Positions 32,542-50,823 are shown, counted from the stretch's first letter. The stretch: DNA of 64,000 nt from Silene latifolia (GCF_048544455.1 NC_133531.1:67432099-67496098); one strand, 5' to 3'. The notes: generated by a model not told the origin, from the letters alone. Made by a program: numbers and translations.

Positions 32542-35500
32542 ATGAGGTGTGTGGCCTGGAACGTTAGAGGGGTGGGGAGCAGAGGTAAGTTTATTGCAAT
32601 TAAAAATATTATTACAGAAAAACAGCTCCATATATGTGGACTTGTGGAAACCAAACATAAATCGTCCCTGGAAAGAAGTATCAGGGGCTGGTGGAACAAT
32701 GGGAATGTCATCTTCTTGGACGTAAAGTCTGTAGATAGAGGGGGTGGGCTCCTTCTTATGTGGGATGCAGATATACTCAAGCAGACTAGTGGCATTTGCG
32801 GAGATAGATGGATACTCTTATCTGGTAAATATGGTGATAAAGAAATTCCGTGTTCAGTAATACTTGTTTATGGACCTTGTTGTATTGAAGGGAGAAGAAA
32901 ACTTATGGAAGAGCTACTTCGTGTTAAGAGTTGTTGTAATGGTGCTGTGTTGTGTTGATCTATGGTGATTTTAATGAAGTGTTAAGTCCTGAAGAAAGGC
33001 TAGGCCAACAGAATAGAAGTACTAGTATGGATGATTTTGAAAATTGGGTGCAGGATATGGAGCTGATAGCACTACCCCTTATTGAAAGGAAGTTCACTTG
33101 GGTAAATTGCAGGGTTGCAAACCAGATTGATAAAGCGTTTATAAATTGTTCTTGGCTGACTCACTTTCCTAATACAAAGCTCTGGCCTCTTCCAAAGCTA
33201 GTATCAGATCATTACCCTCTGTTGGTTGAGTGTGATAAAATAAAAGGGGTAATTCGTCCATTCAGAAGTATGGATGCTTGGCTACATTGCCCAGGTTTTA
33301 AAGACTTGATTAAATCGGAATGGGAAAATATGGGAGATGCACCGTTCCATGAAAAGATGAAGGAGATAGTTGGACCTATTCGAAAATGGAATCGCAATGT
33401 TTTTGGAGATATCAATGTCAGGACTGAGGAATTGATACTTTAGCTAGATAAAGTGGACAAGGACCTGGAGACCCAACCTGATAATGAGTTGCTCATTGCT
33501 AGATGAAAAGCCTTATTCTCCCTTCTTCAAACATGGCTAACAAGAAGGGAGTGATATTGGAGGCAACTTTCCAGAGTTCAGAACTTGAAATTAAAGGACA
33601 AGAATACGAGATATTTTCACATAATGGCCTCAATTAGGAAAAGAAGAAACCTCATCGGAGCTATACAAGTAGAGAACAAAACTTTCACAGATCAAAGGAG
33701 AATAAGGAAGGAAATAGTAAAGTACTTAAAAAGACTATATAGAAGAGATATTACTGATGTTGAGGCACTTGGTTCCCTACCCTTTGTGATGATATCACGC
33801 GATCAAAGCTCGAGGATTGAAAGTGTTCCCGATGATGAGGAGATTAAGGCGGCTGTGTGAGATTGTGATGGTGGTAAAGCGCCAGGTTATGATGGATTTA
33901 ACTTCAGATTTGTGAAGAAGTGCTGGGGCACTATTGGTGAGGAATTTATGAACATTGTAAGACAGTTCTTCATCGAAGGTCACTTTCCAGAAGAGATTAA
34001 TAATACTTGGGTAACTCTTATACCAAAAGTGGATAATGCAATTGAAATGACGGATTTCAGGCCAATTAGCATGGTCGGCTGTGTTTACAAAGTGATTTCA
34101 AAGATACTAGCTGAGAGGCTTCGAAGCCTACTACCTAGTCTAATTGGTGAGACTCAGACTGCATTTGTACAGAATAGGCAAATATTGGATGGCGCCTTAA
34201 TTGCAAATGAAGTGGTGCATTGGCTTAAAAAGACTAAAAGAACTGGAGTCTTGCTTAAATTGGACTTTCATAAGGCGTACGACTAGGTAAGGTGGGAATC
34301 TGTTATCTACATACTGAAAGCCATGGGTTTTGGATCCAAATGGAGAAAGTGGATCTACATATGCCTATCTACAGCTTCCATTTCTATACTTATTAATGGT
34401 ACTCCCACCAGACCATTCAAAATGGAAAGTGGCCTCAGGCAAGGTGATCCCATCTCACCTTTCCTGTTCTTGTTAGTAACAGAGGCTTTCAATCAAGTTA
34501 TGTTTAAGGGAATTCAAATGGGGTTAGTTCAAGGTTTAGAAGTGGGTAAGGACAAGGTTGTTTTAAGTCACTTACAATTTGCAGACGATACTCTTATATT
34601 CTGTCCTGCTACTTCTCAAGTTCTGACAAATATCAAGAGGCTTCTTGACAACTTTTAGCGTTCTACTGGACTCACTATTAATTTTAAGAAATCTGCTCTC
34701 GTAATACTAGGAAAGTGTCGCAGAGGGAGAATCAAATGCTCTAAGTCGGGTCGTCAAGTAGTACAACTACCCGTGAAATATTTGGGTATTCCTCTGGGTT
34801 CTAACCCGAATAAACTCTCGACCTGGGATTCAGTGGTGGAAAATATAAGGAGAAGGCTGGCTAGTTGGAAGACGGGGCTAATCTCAAAAGCTGGAAGAGT
34901 GGTCCTCATTAAATCCGTCTTGAACTCGCTGCCTCTCTTTTATATGTCTATGTTTAAGATTCCTAAAGGCGTCTTGAAAAAGATTATCAGTTTGCAAAGA
35001 AAGTTTTATTGGGGAAGAAACAATGGGCGTGATGTTGTTCCCTTGATGAATCGGAATATTATCCAATCGCCAAAGGCGATGGGTGGCCTAGGGGTGGGTG
35101 ACTTACAGATTAAAAACGCAAGTATGCTCTTCAAGTGGTGGTGGCGATTTTCTGTGGAACATAAGGCGCTTTGGAAGAGAATTATTTGTTCAATTCACGA
35201 ACTCAACCCCGAAGGAATGTTTAGAAGTGAAGAAAAGGTGGCTAAGTTTGGCCTATGGAAGTTGATATGCTCTGTCAGTGATTGGGATACGGACATTGGA
35301 AAAGTCACAAAGCAGGGTATCAGGATACAAATTGGAAGAGGTAATACGGTCAGGTTTTGGGAGGATCTTTGGATTGGCAGTGTAACTCTCAAAGAAGGGT
35401 TTCCGAGACTTTTTAATGTGTCGACTCAGAAAAATAAGTGTGTGGCTGAAATGGGTACCTGGCAAGGCGATGATTGGGTCTGGCAGCTTCAATGGCGAAG

Positions 35501-36217
35501 AAGATTATTTCAATGGGAATTATCACTATTAGACCATTTAAATTTGATGATTGAGGGCTACAAACATTTAAGGGATAAAAATGATTGCTACATGGCTAAA
35601 ACTTTTGTTGATGCCTTCTATAACTTGAAATACAATGGAGCAGAGCGTAAGCCTTGGTTCAGCCATCTTTGGAAAGGACTTCCACCACCAAGGTATGAGA
35701 TAATTCTTTGGGTAATACTATGGAATAAGGTGAACAATAAGGATATGATGCTTAAGTGGAAAGAAATGGCTTGGGAGGAGACGATGTGTACTTTTTGTGG
35801 TGAAGAATTGGAGACCGCCAAACACCTGTTTTTGCATTGTAGGTATTCTTGGAAGCTATGGACGAGTATTTGTGAGGCTTGGGATATGGCATGGATTTGT
35901 CCCGGTGGGATTGATGATGCTTTTCTGATATGGTGTGACTCTCACTTTGTCGTGTTTGAGAAACGACTTTGGGATGTATTCTTCATTGCTATAGTTACTA
36001 TATTTGGGAATTGCGAAATGAAGCGATTTTCGAGAACAAAACTCCTAACTGGCCGTGTATTGTAGACAAGATGTTTTTAAGAGTTGGGTTGTGGTGCAAA
36101 TCGTGGAAAGAAGGTTTACCTTATACTTTAGAAGAATGGTTGAACAATTGGAAAATATTTAGAACATGGAAGGAGAAAAGGATAGGGCAAAGGACGACTC
36201 CGCGACTTGAGTTTTGA
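32542..36217 (+). pseudogene. LINE ORF2: endonuclease, reverse transcriptase, zf-RVT
   Basis: The start MRCVAWNVRGVGSRGKFIAI is a typical ORF2 start at the apurinic-type endonuclease, with VETKHK and later IYGDFNEVLSPEER. RT motifs: TDFRPISMVGCVYKVISKIL, then KLDFHKAYD, then SGLRQGDPISPFLFLLV, then LQFADDTLIF (catalytic ADD near 34585). Then KYLGIPLGSNPNK and SWKTGLISKAGRVVLIKSVL. A zf-RVT zinc ribbon has CTFCGEELETAKHLFLHC near 35800. The end is WLNNWKIFRTWKEKR. The copy is nearly full length but dead: frame changes near 32950 and 36000, and in-frame stops at about 33441, 33505, 33858, 34284 and 34656. It lacks the RNase H domain found in the two minus-strand LINEs. Confidence 0.92.
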
Positions 36218-36345
36218 TGCTGGAAATTGCTAAGTTTTTTTATTTGTTTTTTTGTGTTGTTTTTCGTTTTGTAAAGTTGTTTGGGACCCTACTCGATGTA
36301 GGTCTCGGGGTTTACCCCGCCTTTTAATAATAAAAAATTGGAATA
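36218..36345 (+). mobile_element. LINE 3' UTR and tail
   Basis: Ends TTTTAATAATAAAAAATTGG. GGACCCTACTCGATGTAGG and GTCTCGGGGTTTACCCCGCC form small hairpins just before the tail, as seen at the 3' ends of plant LINEs that bind the reverse transcriptase. No clear target duplication was found. Confidence 0.6.
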
Positions 36346-37037
36346 CTCGTCGCATATAATAAAAAGAGGTAAGTAAATGGTCGGGGAATGAAACTCAGTG
36401 GAACTACTCGATATTATGGTTATTGAGCTTACTCTCACTGCCTTTGACACGCTAATATATTACCCATCCATTTTAATCATTTATTTACTATTGATTAAAA
36501 CATATAACGAAAATAAAATAATGGTAAAGACGACTAAAATTGTCCTTTGTTAGTTTTGGTTTGAGGAAAAGGAATGAGATAGTATAGTACTAAAATAATA
36601 GAAGGAGCAGGCGTATGGTAGAGTGTAAGCTGAGGTATGAATCACATATATCCAGACAAGGTACAACAAGATTACAAGAAGATGAATGAATCAATGAAAC
36701 CCATGAAACACACCTTTTGTGTTCTGTATATATTACTCGCTTTTTTCTGACACATCTAGTATCTTTCTTTTAGCTTATTATTACGAGTATCACTTTTTCA
36801 TATTGTTATACCAACTGTCTATGCTCTTTTGAGTCAAAACATAATACATTTGTAAATATTTATAATTATGTGAAACATATTTTTTTTTTTGAAATGTTTT
36901 TATGTACAATTGGAATTGTTGTAATCTCTGGCGATGAAAAAAAGGGAAGTACTAAGTTTACAAATAAAATAAATACTCGGTACTAATTTTATTCAACAAT
37001 TGTTTTCTTAAATTAATCTTACTCAGTATTACAATTT
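36346..37037. other. AT-rich stretch, nothing recognised
   Basis: No coding sequence or repeat structure that I can name. Confidence 0.4.
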
Positions 37038-37152
37038 GTATTAATAAGGGGTCGTTTGGTTACCCATTAAACAACACAGGAACTTAAATTCATGTGAATT
37101 GCAAAATGGGTATGTTTGGTTACCCCAATTCACATGAATTGGAAGTTCCCAT

Positions 37153-37793
37153 TGAAAGAGTTAGTGTGCCCATATGTCCGGAATATTGTATAACCGATTA
37201 GTTTTATGTGGCTACAATGTTCTGCTAGGAGCCGCTTGTAGTCTGAGTCCTAAATGAGTTAGGATTCGGGTAGTTTTAGTCGGTCCTACAGGGTCACACA
37301 CTAGATGAGCTCTGGGTAATATTATAATTAATATAGATTAAATTATAAAGGCAATAAGAATAATTAAAGATTATTCTTTTAAACTTTCCTAATCCTAGAT
37401 GGTCTAGGGTTCTCCTTAAACTCCCTATATATAGAGATATAAGAGGAGATGTTTGATGATCAGTTTTTCTAGAAAGAAAAAACCTCAAGGGAGAAAGAAG
37501 AAAGAAGATTGCCCTTAAATTTGTACTAGCATACATACTCATATTGTGTGGATACCGGTAGAGGCGCAACACTTGGGGCGTTATTGTGAGACGGTCTCAC
37601 AGATTATATTACTATTCAAGGAGCTGCGATTTGGGGTTAATTATACTTCTTATTATTAGCATATTATTGGAATTCTTCCGCATCCAAGTAAGTTTGCTAA
37701 TCACCCCTTTTATTTAATCTTAATACTTAACATGCATGAGGTCTTGGGAATTCTGTAATTAAAATCTGTTGAAAATCGGTACAGAACCCTTCA
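37153..37793 (+). repeat. 5' LTR of the copia element
   Basis: 641 bp, TGAAAGAGTTAG...CCCTTCA. It contains the TATA-like TATATATAGAGATA near 37424 and the dyad TGTGAGACGGTCTCACA near 37587. Confidence 0.9.
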
Positions 37794-37794
37794 G

Positions 37795-37806
37795 TGGTAT
37801 CAGAGC
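37795..37806 (+). promoter_or_regulatory. Primer binding site, initiator-Met tRNA
   Basis: TGGTATCAGAGC one base after the 5' LTR, the usual copia primer site. Confidence 0.92.
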
Positions 37807-40800
37807 GAACATGTATTGTTAAGTATTAGATTAAAAGGTTGCGCCTTTAGATATAATTGTTGTATCTATGTTTTTGTTCTATGATTCAAAGATTGGAGCT
37901 TTTAAATTGAATTAGTTCAATTAATGCAATTGTTGTATGTTGTTAAACATTAAATTTAGGATTGTATCATAATAGATGTTGACTTGTATCGTAATATTTG
38001 ATATTATGATGTATTCCTTTAATTCGATTAAAAGAACCCTAATTTAATTGATTTTAACAAAGACCTAATTTGTTGTTAGATGCCTATTTTAAGAGTGTCG
38101 AAAAATCTCCAATTTGATTGGATCTAATTAGATTAGATATGTAATAAACCCTAATTTGATTAGGGTATTAAATTGTTTAATCAGTTTTTAATTTTAATTT
38201 TTGATTTAAGAAAAAAAAATTAATTACTGTTCACGAAACACTATTCACGTGCGGTACTATTCACGTGTGTTTTCTGAAAGTTACTGTTCATCAGTTTTGA
38301 GTGTCGGATTTTGATGTTACAATAGTGTTTTTCGAGTGTAAACGGCATTCTAAACAGGACTGCATAGCAGGGTCGGCGGTTTTAAGCCAAATTATGACGT
38401 CTTGATAGACTTTCAGGTCATTTTTAATTAAAAATTATGATTTTGATTTTTCATAATTTGGTTTTGGGTTTTAATCAATTTCATTAATTGATTGTTACAA
38501 TGTTGTATTGATTTATGTTTATATCTTTATTTATTGTATATATACCCTGAATGATACGATTATCTACCCATGTTATTATGTTTTTGCATAAGATGTTTAA
38601 AACAAACAATTATGAACTGTTAACGATTATGAATCGTTTTTGGGTTCTAAATATGACTTTGTTCTAATTTACAATTTCTTATGTATTATAATTTTATTTA
38701 AATGTGATATTTAAAATTAATAAAAGCCTTGTGTGTTATTTAGAACGGCTAGGTTCCCTTATATCCTTTCCTTAAGAGAACTAGCGCCATGTATAGGACC
38801 CTTGTCTTGTATGACTAAACCTACCCTCAATAGAAATATTAAGTAATGCCCTTCCAAATTAATGACTGTAAAATACTTATATCGTTGGAAGTATTGTCTG
38901 CCAAAGTAGAGTACTCCTTCTATGTAAGTTGAACAGGTGGGTAACAGTTACCCACACGTGAAATTTGGTGCACTTAACAAGGTCATCAAAACAGTTTTGG
39001 ACTTTGGGGCAAATAGTCAAGTCACATAAAATGTTACTTGACGACTAGGAGTCGCATTTGGTGCGATTGACATATGATGTCTACCTTGATATGTGTAATT
39101 TGGGTGATGAGCCAAAGCACACTCAAGTTATATATGATTGGGAATTCTAGGATACTATGCACATATGAGGGTTGTGTGTGTAGTAAATCTTAAAATTGTT
39201 TAAGAATGTCGTACAAATTGTGTGTCTTAAATTGGTTAAGATAATAACAGTGTATTAGTATATCGATTTAGTTTTGCATATGTTGATAGTTGTAATTTAT
39301 CATTGATGTCATGTTTTTCAAGTGAGTTTGAATCGTTCAAATTCATAGATTGGTTTCTTTGAGAATTGTTCTCAATTAGGCAAAGTGAAGTTTGTCTTCA
39401 AAAGAAATTTTATCAAACCATACTTAATGCTAATGTATAGTTTAGACTATATACCGAAAGTCATAAAGATGACTATTCATACCATATGTGTCAATTGTTT
39501 AAAATAAATGGAATTGTTCCCGCTTAGTGAGAAAAATATGTGGAATGATCCACTTAGTCCACTTGTCGTTGTTATGACATAATTATATTGATAATTTGGA
39601 TTATTGGATATCCTTCTCATCAAAGGTTGATGATTGAAATTGTTTCAGTTTTACCTTAAGTTATATTCAATTCATTGTGAATGATGCATGTAACTTAAGC
39701 GAATTTCTCTCTTAGTGACAATTGAGTTTCATATCAAGAAGAATCAAAAGCTAATGTTCTTTGAGTTCATCAGTAAAGAGACTTTGATATATGAGTTTAG
39801 ACACTGGTAATGGTGGAATGGAAAATCGTTGTCAAGTGCAACCTGAAGATCAATGTCTAAACATGTATGGAAATCATTTAGTGATTAACGTCATTATTGT
39901 AATGACAGATATCATTGGAAAGATAGCTTTTAGAAATGTCTTGAAGATCTGCGAAAGCTATTGAAGTATGACTTCTAAATAAAGTATGTATGTTATAGAA
40001 GTAAAAGTTACTACGAATATTCTACTATAAGGTATAAGATACCAAAGATGGTATTTACATTATGAATAATGCCATGTGGAGTAGGATAATAGTAAAGAAT
40101 GAAATAGATCCACGTATATAATGAGGAAATGCATTATGCGTAGAAGTTATTCATTTGAATGTTGTATTGTTCAAAACTAGATTTATTTGAATAATAGTTA
40201 TTCTTACATTTGTTGTTAGAAAAATGTTAATTCTTTTATGTTTGTACATAAAATGAATTAATATTTTATAAAGAACAATTGGTGTTCTCTTTCTTGTTAA
40301 GACAATTTTACTTTTGTTCAATCTCATCTATGACATGAAATACAAAAGGGTTCAAGTCTTATGACTCGAGCTTCACGCGCTAACAACATTGTCTTATGAG
40401 CCAAGAAACAAGAAACATTCAAAGAAGTTCCATGATGATGGAACTCTAAGCCTTGTTGATTTGGATCAACTACGGCAAGTGAATTTTGTTTAAATGGTGG
40501 AAAAACTGTAATGTGCCTCTAACTTGTTAAGATGGCAACCGACAAGTTTGGTAACACATATTCAAATATGTGTGGATTAATTAAGTGATATTGTTAAGGA
40601 ATGAGATTCTAATACTTCATCATAATTACTATTTTCAGTAATTATGCATATGTTCATACGATGAACTTTAGTCTGACCTTTTAAAAGGTTTACTTGAAAT
40701 AGACTCGGACTGAAGTAAAGGTCAACTTAGAAAGACAATCAGTATCGCTCGATTTGATCGAGACGGGAAAACTTGAACCAAATGTTTATGATCATCATAA

Positions 40801-41744
40801 TAGTAATGAAATTGTTTCACTACTAGTCTTAAGAAGACAATCTAAGTTTCATAGTAAGAATATTAGAGAAAATTTGTTTTTCTTAAAGGACATCACTAAC
40901 TAAAATTGGTATGTGTTATTTTGGGAATGTCACAAAGATATAACTATGCGGGTTCGTCCCAAATGGGAAATATCATACTAATTTTATTTTAATGGTGGTT
41001 TTTTTCTAAATGATTGTGGAATGTTATGTCTTATAAGATAAGAAGAGCCCTATTTTGATATGGTTCTGTCTATGATGAGTCATGCAGATCTCACTATTTT
41101 ATACGCTCGAAATTATCTCGGTACACAATTTAAAAATTGTTTCCATCTAAGTCAATGAATATACATTACATATAAGATATGTAAGGGAATTGTTCCTATA
41201 TAGTATTTTCTTAATATTTGAGGTCTTTAAAACTTTTAAAAAAAATTCTGAAATTTAGACTCAAATTTGACATGTTTTTGTGGGACTATCCTAAGGTAGG
41301 ATATTAATTCTACGTCCCATTCAAGTTCAAAGAGTTTGTTACTTGAAATGATTCTCAATGAGAATGTTGTCTCTAAAGAAACAGTAGGAGTAGAATATTC
41401 TTGAAAAGATCAAAATTCATAGTAATTCTCATCAAAAGTTGATGGAGATGGCTAAGATCCATGAAGAGTCATGGATGTACCATCTATGAATAAGCCCGCA
41501 TAAGTTTGACTTTAAAGGAAGCAATAATGAGCTCCAACTCAAAAGATGTAAAGTGGCTAGAGGCCATGAATCCAAAATGATTTCAGGTATCATTACAAAG
41601 TATTGGACTTAGGTTGATACCCCGATGGTGCTGTGACCCTATAGAGTTTGGATTCTCCTAGCACATGTCAACATACATGAAATGAGATTTGACAGGTATA
41701 CGTGAATAATGTAGTTTTCCTTAATGGAAATATGCAATAAGTTG

Positions 41745-45247
<3,503 letters not shown>

Positions 45248-46828
45248 AGTTGTGTCAGACACACCTTGAGATTCACGTATCAGAGTGTGCTAGATAAGTG
45301 AGAACGTTTTTGAAACGAGTATCCAGAGGTTGGAATTTTCGATCTCAATAGAATGATTCAGAAGTGTTTTGAATTATTTGAGATAAGGATAATTTTATAT
45401 GTACACGAAAGTTATGGGAGTATAATTCGCTTTTATGGTTTGGTATGTTAATGACATACATATTAAGGAAACGACATTTTGTTATCTCAATGAGACTTGC
45501 AAAGATGTGTATGTACTCGTATGACGAGTGGATACCAATCTAGTCTTGATGACTATTATGGACAACATGAGAAATAATCATTGTAAGTTGGTTATATTGA
45601 TATCAATTTCAAATAGACAAGTATGGTTCCTGATTGTAATCTGGACACATTTTGCTTAAATGAAAGTAATTGTGTGCTGAAATGGTTTCAAGTACGACAC
45701 TATGACTAATTTTACAACTAAAATGAGTACTTTGTTGCTTATGAAGCATCGAATAAAGTGTGTGGTTTGGAATTCAAACATATACACAACTATATACTTT
45801 GTTGCTTATGAAGAAACAAAGAGTACATTTGATTTAAGAATCAAACGTGTGCTATTGATTTTACTTTATTCAAATAAGGTAAATTAAACATATGTAAGAT
45901 AGTAATTGATGTAATGGCTGTATGTCCCGTAGAAAACCTCTTTCGCAATTATAATATAAAAATTCATAGCATTGCGATTTGTATAAGACGCATTAGCGAG
46001 TGGTCTTGATACTAACAAGTGGTCTTTATTTTAGTGGGAGGTTATGTTCGATATGATTGATACATTTGTATGACACGTTCTTTTATATGATAAAAGGTTG
46101 ATTTTGCATTTAATTATCGTATAATTGAATGTTTGTCTTAAAATAGTATACATTGTTTAAACAGATCACCAAGTGCGTGACTTGGTTATGGATCGGAACT
46201 CTGTTTTATAATATAATGTATTTATATAAGTCTCTAATCAGGGCATAGTGAAAGGGACACTTATGCCTCATAATGATTAGTATGTGAGTAGGTTGATGAC
46301 TACGTTCCGTAAGTCATGATATTGAGATATCAAACCAGGCACATGGATACATGTTTGGAATGTGTATTAGACTGACCCGTCAAAGAACTTTGTTATGGTT
46401 TCGCTTAGTGTCAACAAAGTTTCTTTCACCGTTTGGTAGTCTTTAGACCTGAGTCTTTGACTATTTTGTATATGTGAAGTGCTAGTTTTGACATCATCAA
46501 ATGTCAACCGTGACTGGTGGCTATAAAGATGATGGTTGAACTTGTCATGGAATGTGTGACAGAATGTGGTTAGACAAAATGGGATTTGCTCCTCTTTTGA
46601 GAAAGGAGTTTATAATCTTCGGCCTCTCGAAGAGTGGAAATTGTATAAGTGCATGGCCATGCCCAGACGAGGTGAAAGTCAGTCATCTTTTGTAACAATT
46701 CAACTCAGAGATTCGATAAAAGAGATAGAGATTTATAGGGATGACACTTCTCCTACCCTATTCTCATCTGAAGAGATAGAAGCAAAGAGATTATGGTGCC
46801 TTATAGGACATAAGTGCAAGTGGGAGAC

Positions 46829-47357
46829 TAAAAGAGTTAGTGTGCCCATATGTCCGGAATATTGTATAACCGATTAGTTTTATGTGGCTACAATGTTCTG
46901 CTAGGAGCCGCTTGTAGTCTGAGTCCTAAATGAGTTAGGATTCGGGTAGTCTTAGTCGGTCCTACAGGGTCACACACTAGATGAGTTCTGGGCAATATTA
47001 TAATTAATATAGATGTTTGATGATCAGTTTTTCTAGAAAGAAAAAACCTCAAGGGAGAAAGAAGAAAGAATATTGCCCTTAAATTTGTACTAGCATACAT
47101 ACTCATATTGTGTGGATACTGGTAGAGGCACAACACTTGGGGCGTTATTGTGAGACGGTCTCACAGATTATATTACTATTCAAGGAGCTGCGATTTGGGG
47201 TTTATTATACTTCTTATTATTAGCATATTATTGGAATTCTTCCGCATCCAAGTAAGTTTGCTAATCACCCCTTTTATTTAATCTTAATACTTAACATGCA
47301 TGAGGTCTTGAGAATTCTGTAATTAAAATCTGTTGAAAGTCGTTACAGAACCCTTCA
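46829..47357 (+). repeat. 3' LTR of the copia element, internally deleted
   Basis: 529 bp against 641 bp for the 5' LTR. About 112 bp, including the TATA-like segment, are missing between two copies of AGAT (corresponding to about 37327-37438). The first dinucleotide is TA instead of TG. Confidence 0.88.
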
Positions 47358-49202
47358 CCCATGAATTCCAATTCCTCCATAATGGAGGAAGTTACTTACC
47401 TAGGCCCCCCTAGGTAAGTGGGAATGCCACTAGTACAGAAAAGCCTTTTGGCTACGGTTAAAAAGGGCTTTTGGCTACGGTTCCTCAACAGTAGTAAATC
47501 AGGGCGTTGCCTTAGATCAAGTACTTATGGCTACAGCCAGGAACCGTAGCCTAAAGTCACTTTTGGCTACGGCTATTAAGATTTAGCCGTAGCCTTATGT
47601 AGATAAAAGGCTACGATTCTATTTTAACAACCGTAGCTGTTTCTCAATTAAAGTTTTAAAAAAAAATTATTTCCAAAAATATGTTTTTTTGGTAAATGTA
47701 AAGTCTTTTATTATAATAATAATAATTAATTACAAAACCAATGTTTAGCGTACAACTACCATTACAAATTAACATCAATACTTAAAACTAAATAAATTGA
47801 GCATATTCCACTCAGACAGCTGAAGCTATTGATTTTCCCCGTGATCCAAACAACATCATTTTACACATCAAGCGACTTTAATGTTCTACATCACCTGCAA
47901 ATTTGATACGCAATAACTACCCAGATGAAAATAATACATAAAATCAAAAATCGAATTAAATAACCACTATAAGTTTCAAATCCTACAGAAAATCTTGCTA
48001 CGAGTAGGGAGTGAGTGGAACATGCACATCTAACAGATATGAGAATCCCTATTTTAATTATCACAAAATCTCATTATAGACGGCTGATGAGGGCTGTCGC
48101 AACCCTATTAAAGATAAACCCGAAAGGTCTCTAGCTAATGCAGCTAGGGAAGTCGAGGTCGAATCCACATGGAGGCTATCTTGCTATCTACTTGCTAATC
48201 TAAGTCTGTTGGTGTCACAAGATTGGGGTTTTGATTGGAAACTAAACTAAAACAGCGATAAATAAAGAGTCTAGCAATAAAAGAAAGAGACTAGGATTGT
48301 CGGTTCATCAATGAACGTTAAATAGTCGCAGTTAAGGTCACAGATTGGTCACATGTATCAGTCTAAGGGGCAGTGAATACGTCCTTCCGGTCCTCTATTC
48401 GCCCTAAAATACTACTAACTTAGCTTCCGCCCTCATTAGAGTATCCTAAATAATTGTAGCGGGTCTCACTCCTTCCAATCTTTCGATCTAGGTCAGAGTT
48501 TGCCAAATTAATTAAAACAGCTATGCGCATTAACTGTCTAATTACCATTAAATGATACGAATAACAACATAGACATGAAACAAGCATCAAATCCGCGATC
48601 GAGTAGATTAACCCTCAAAAGCTCTCGATCGAACACTAAAGTACTTGATCGAGTATAGTAAGAATCAAGGTAGTCGATCGAGTGGTTTAAAGTACTCGAT
48701 CGAACACATAAAGTACTCGATCGAGTGCTTTCAGCGCGTAATTCCTACTTCGCGTACTGAACTTCAAATGACCGCTATTTCTTCGTTACTTGTCCAAATC
48801 AAGCGATTTTTATGGCGTCGGAAAGCTAAGAGGATAAGCTTTCATCTTCAATTGGAATCACCTTATTATCAGTTCTAAAACTAGAGATATGGCTCTTCAA
48901 AATAAGCACTAGTAATGTGAAACTCTTCCTTTGCTCGCCTAGCTACCTTACTTCTACGCGCATCACAAATTAGTAGTTTCCAAGCTCCGACTCAACTCAT
49001 ATCCCAAATGCATGCAAAGGGACATGTTCTAAACTTGATTTCGCTTCTCTTTGGTTCATTTCTGCAAATAGGACAAGAGAAACCAAAGTAGACAATTCGG
49101 GGGACATTTGTAGCTTAACACTACAATTTATGCGTAGAAATGCGTGCAAATGAAGTAAGAAGAAACAGATGTATGATCCAAAACTCGTATAATCTGAAAT
49201 AG

Positions 49203-50634
49203 ATGTATGAGGAAATTAAGGAGAAACAGATGTATGATCCGAAACTCGTAGAGGCGGACCGATGTTGAAAATGGTGAGACATCTAATTTTGTTATTCATG
49301 CAGATGGTAGCTTACGGTTTGATGGGAGGTGGTGTGTACCTAATGATGCCGAGTTGAAGAAGAAGATTTTGACTGAGGCACATAACACCCCATATTCGGT
49401 ACATCCTGGTGGTGATAAATTATGCAAAGTTTTGAAGAAAACTTTTTGGTGGCCGGGTATGAAGAAGGAGATAGCTGAGTTTGTGGCTAGATGTTTGACT
49501 TGTCAAAAGGTCAAAAGTGAGCATAAAAGACCAGAGGGAATGGTGAAACCATTAGAAATTCTGGAATGGAAATGGGACTCAATTTCTATGGATTTTATCG
49601 TAGGTTTGCCTCGAACTCAAAAAGGAAATAACATGATCTGGGTTATAGTGGACCGTCTGACTAAGACATCTCATTTTGTTCCTATGAAAGATACTTGGAC
49701 TAAAGTTGAGCTAGCCAATGCTTGTAGGAGACACATTTTGAAGCTACATGGAGTTCCTAAGGATATTGTGTCCGACCGCGATTCGAGGTTTATTTCTAAG
49801 TTTTAGCGGGAACTACAAGATTCTTTAGGTACGAAGCTGAAGATGAGTACTGCTTTTCACCAAGCTACTGATGGTCAAACTGAAAGGACGATCCAGACTT
49901 TGGAGGATATGTTAAGATCCTGTGTGATGGAGTTTGGAGGGTCTTGGGAAGATAAGCTTGATTTGATAGAATTTTTATATAATAATAGTTATCATGCTAG
50001 TATTGGGATGTCTCCATTTGAGGCATTGTATGGCAGGAAGTGTAGGAGTCCCGTGTGTTGGGATGACGTGACTGAATCAGTAATGTTGGGTCCCCAGATG
50101 ATCCAGGACATGGTGGAGCAGGTTCATTTAATTCGACAAAAGATGAAAGCTGCGCAGGATCGCCAGAAGAGTTATGCATATTTGCATAGGAGGGATGTGG
50201 AGTTCAAAGTGGAGGATAAAGTACTACTTAAAGTGTCCCCAATGAAGGGAGTGATGAGATTTGGGAAGAAAGGGAAGCTCAGCCAGAAATTTATTGGTCC
50301 GTATGAGATCATTGATAGAGTTGGGGAAGTAGCTTACCGTCTAGCTCTTCCTCCAGCCCTTGATAAGGTTTACAATGTCTTCCATGTATCGCAATTAAGG
50401 AAGTATTTGAGTGATCCTTCACATATAATTGAGCCCGAGACGATCCAACTGGATGAGACCTTAACTTATGAAGAGGTGGCTAAAGAAATTTTAGATAGGA
50501 AGGTAAGAAAGACAAGAAGAGGTGAGACATTCTTGGTGAAAGTGTTATGGTCAAATCATAATATCGAGGAAGCTACGTTGGAAGTAGAAGAGGCTATGAA
50601 GGAGCGTTACCCTCATTTTTTGACCAGGTATTAG
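49203..50634 (+). pseudogene. Tekay-clade integrase with chromodomain
   Basis: From a degraded RT/RNase H-integrase linker (to about 49330) it becomes a good integrase. The zinc-binding segment has EAHNTPYSVHPGG and RCLTCQ (His/His/Cys/Cys). The core has SMDFIVGLPRT (Asp), VSDRDSRF (Asp) and HQATDGQTE (Glu). The C terminus, from about EEVAKEILDRKVRKTRRGET through KVLWSNHNIEEATLEVEEA, is a chromodomain of the Tekay type, which binds histone marks and guides insertion. One in-frame TAG (49804-49806) replaces an expected Trp between SKF and RELQD. Everything upstream (gag, protease, RT, 5' LTR) is missing. The stop at 50632-50634 is followed by the GGTTACGAGGACATAACC motif. Confidence 0.9.
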
Positions 50635-50823
50635 TTAGGTTACGAGGACATAACCTTTTTATTTAAAGGGGGTTGAACGTTGCACACTATTTTAGCTACT
50701 ATTAATTTGTTCTTAGATAAGTTACCTTTGACTTAGTAATAGTGGGAACTTGGGTATTTCGAATTTGTTTTGTTAGTGTTGCTTGAAACTTCGATGACGA
50801 AGTTCTTTATAAGGGGGCAAGAT

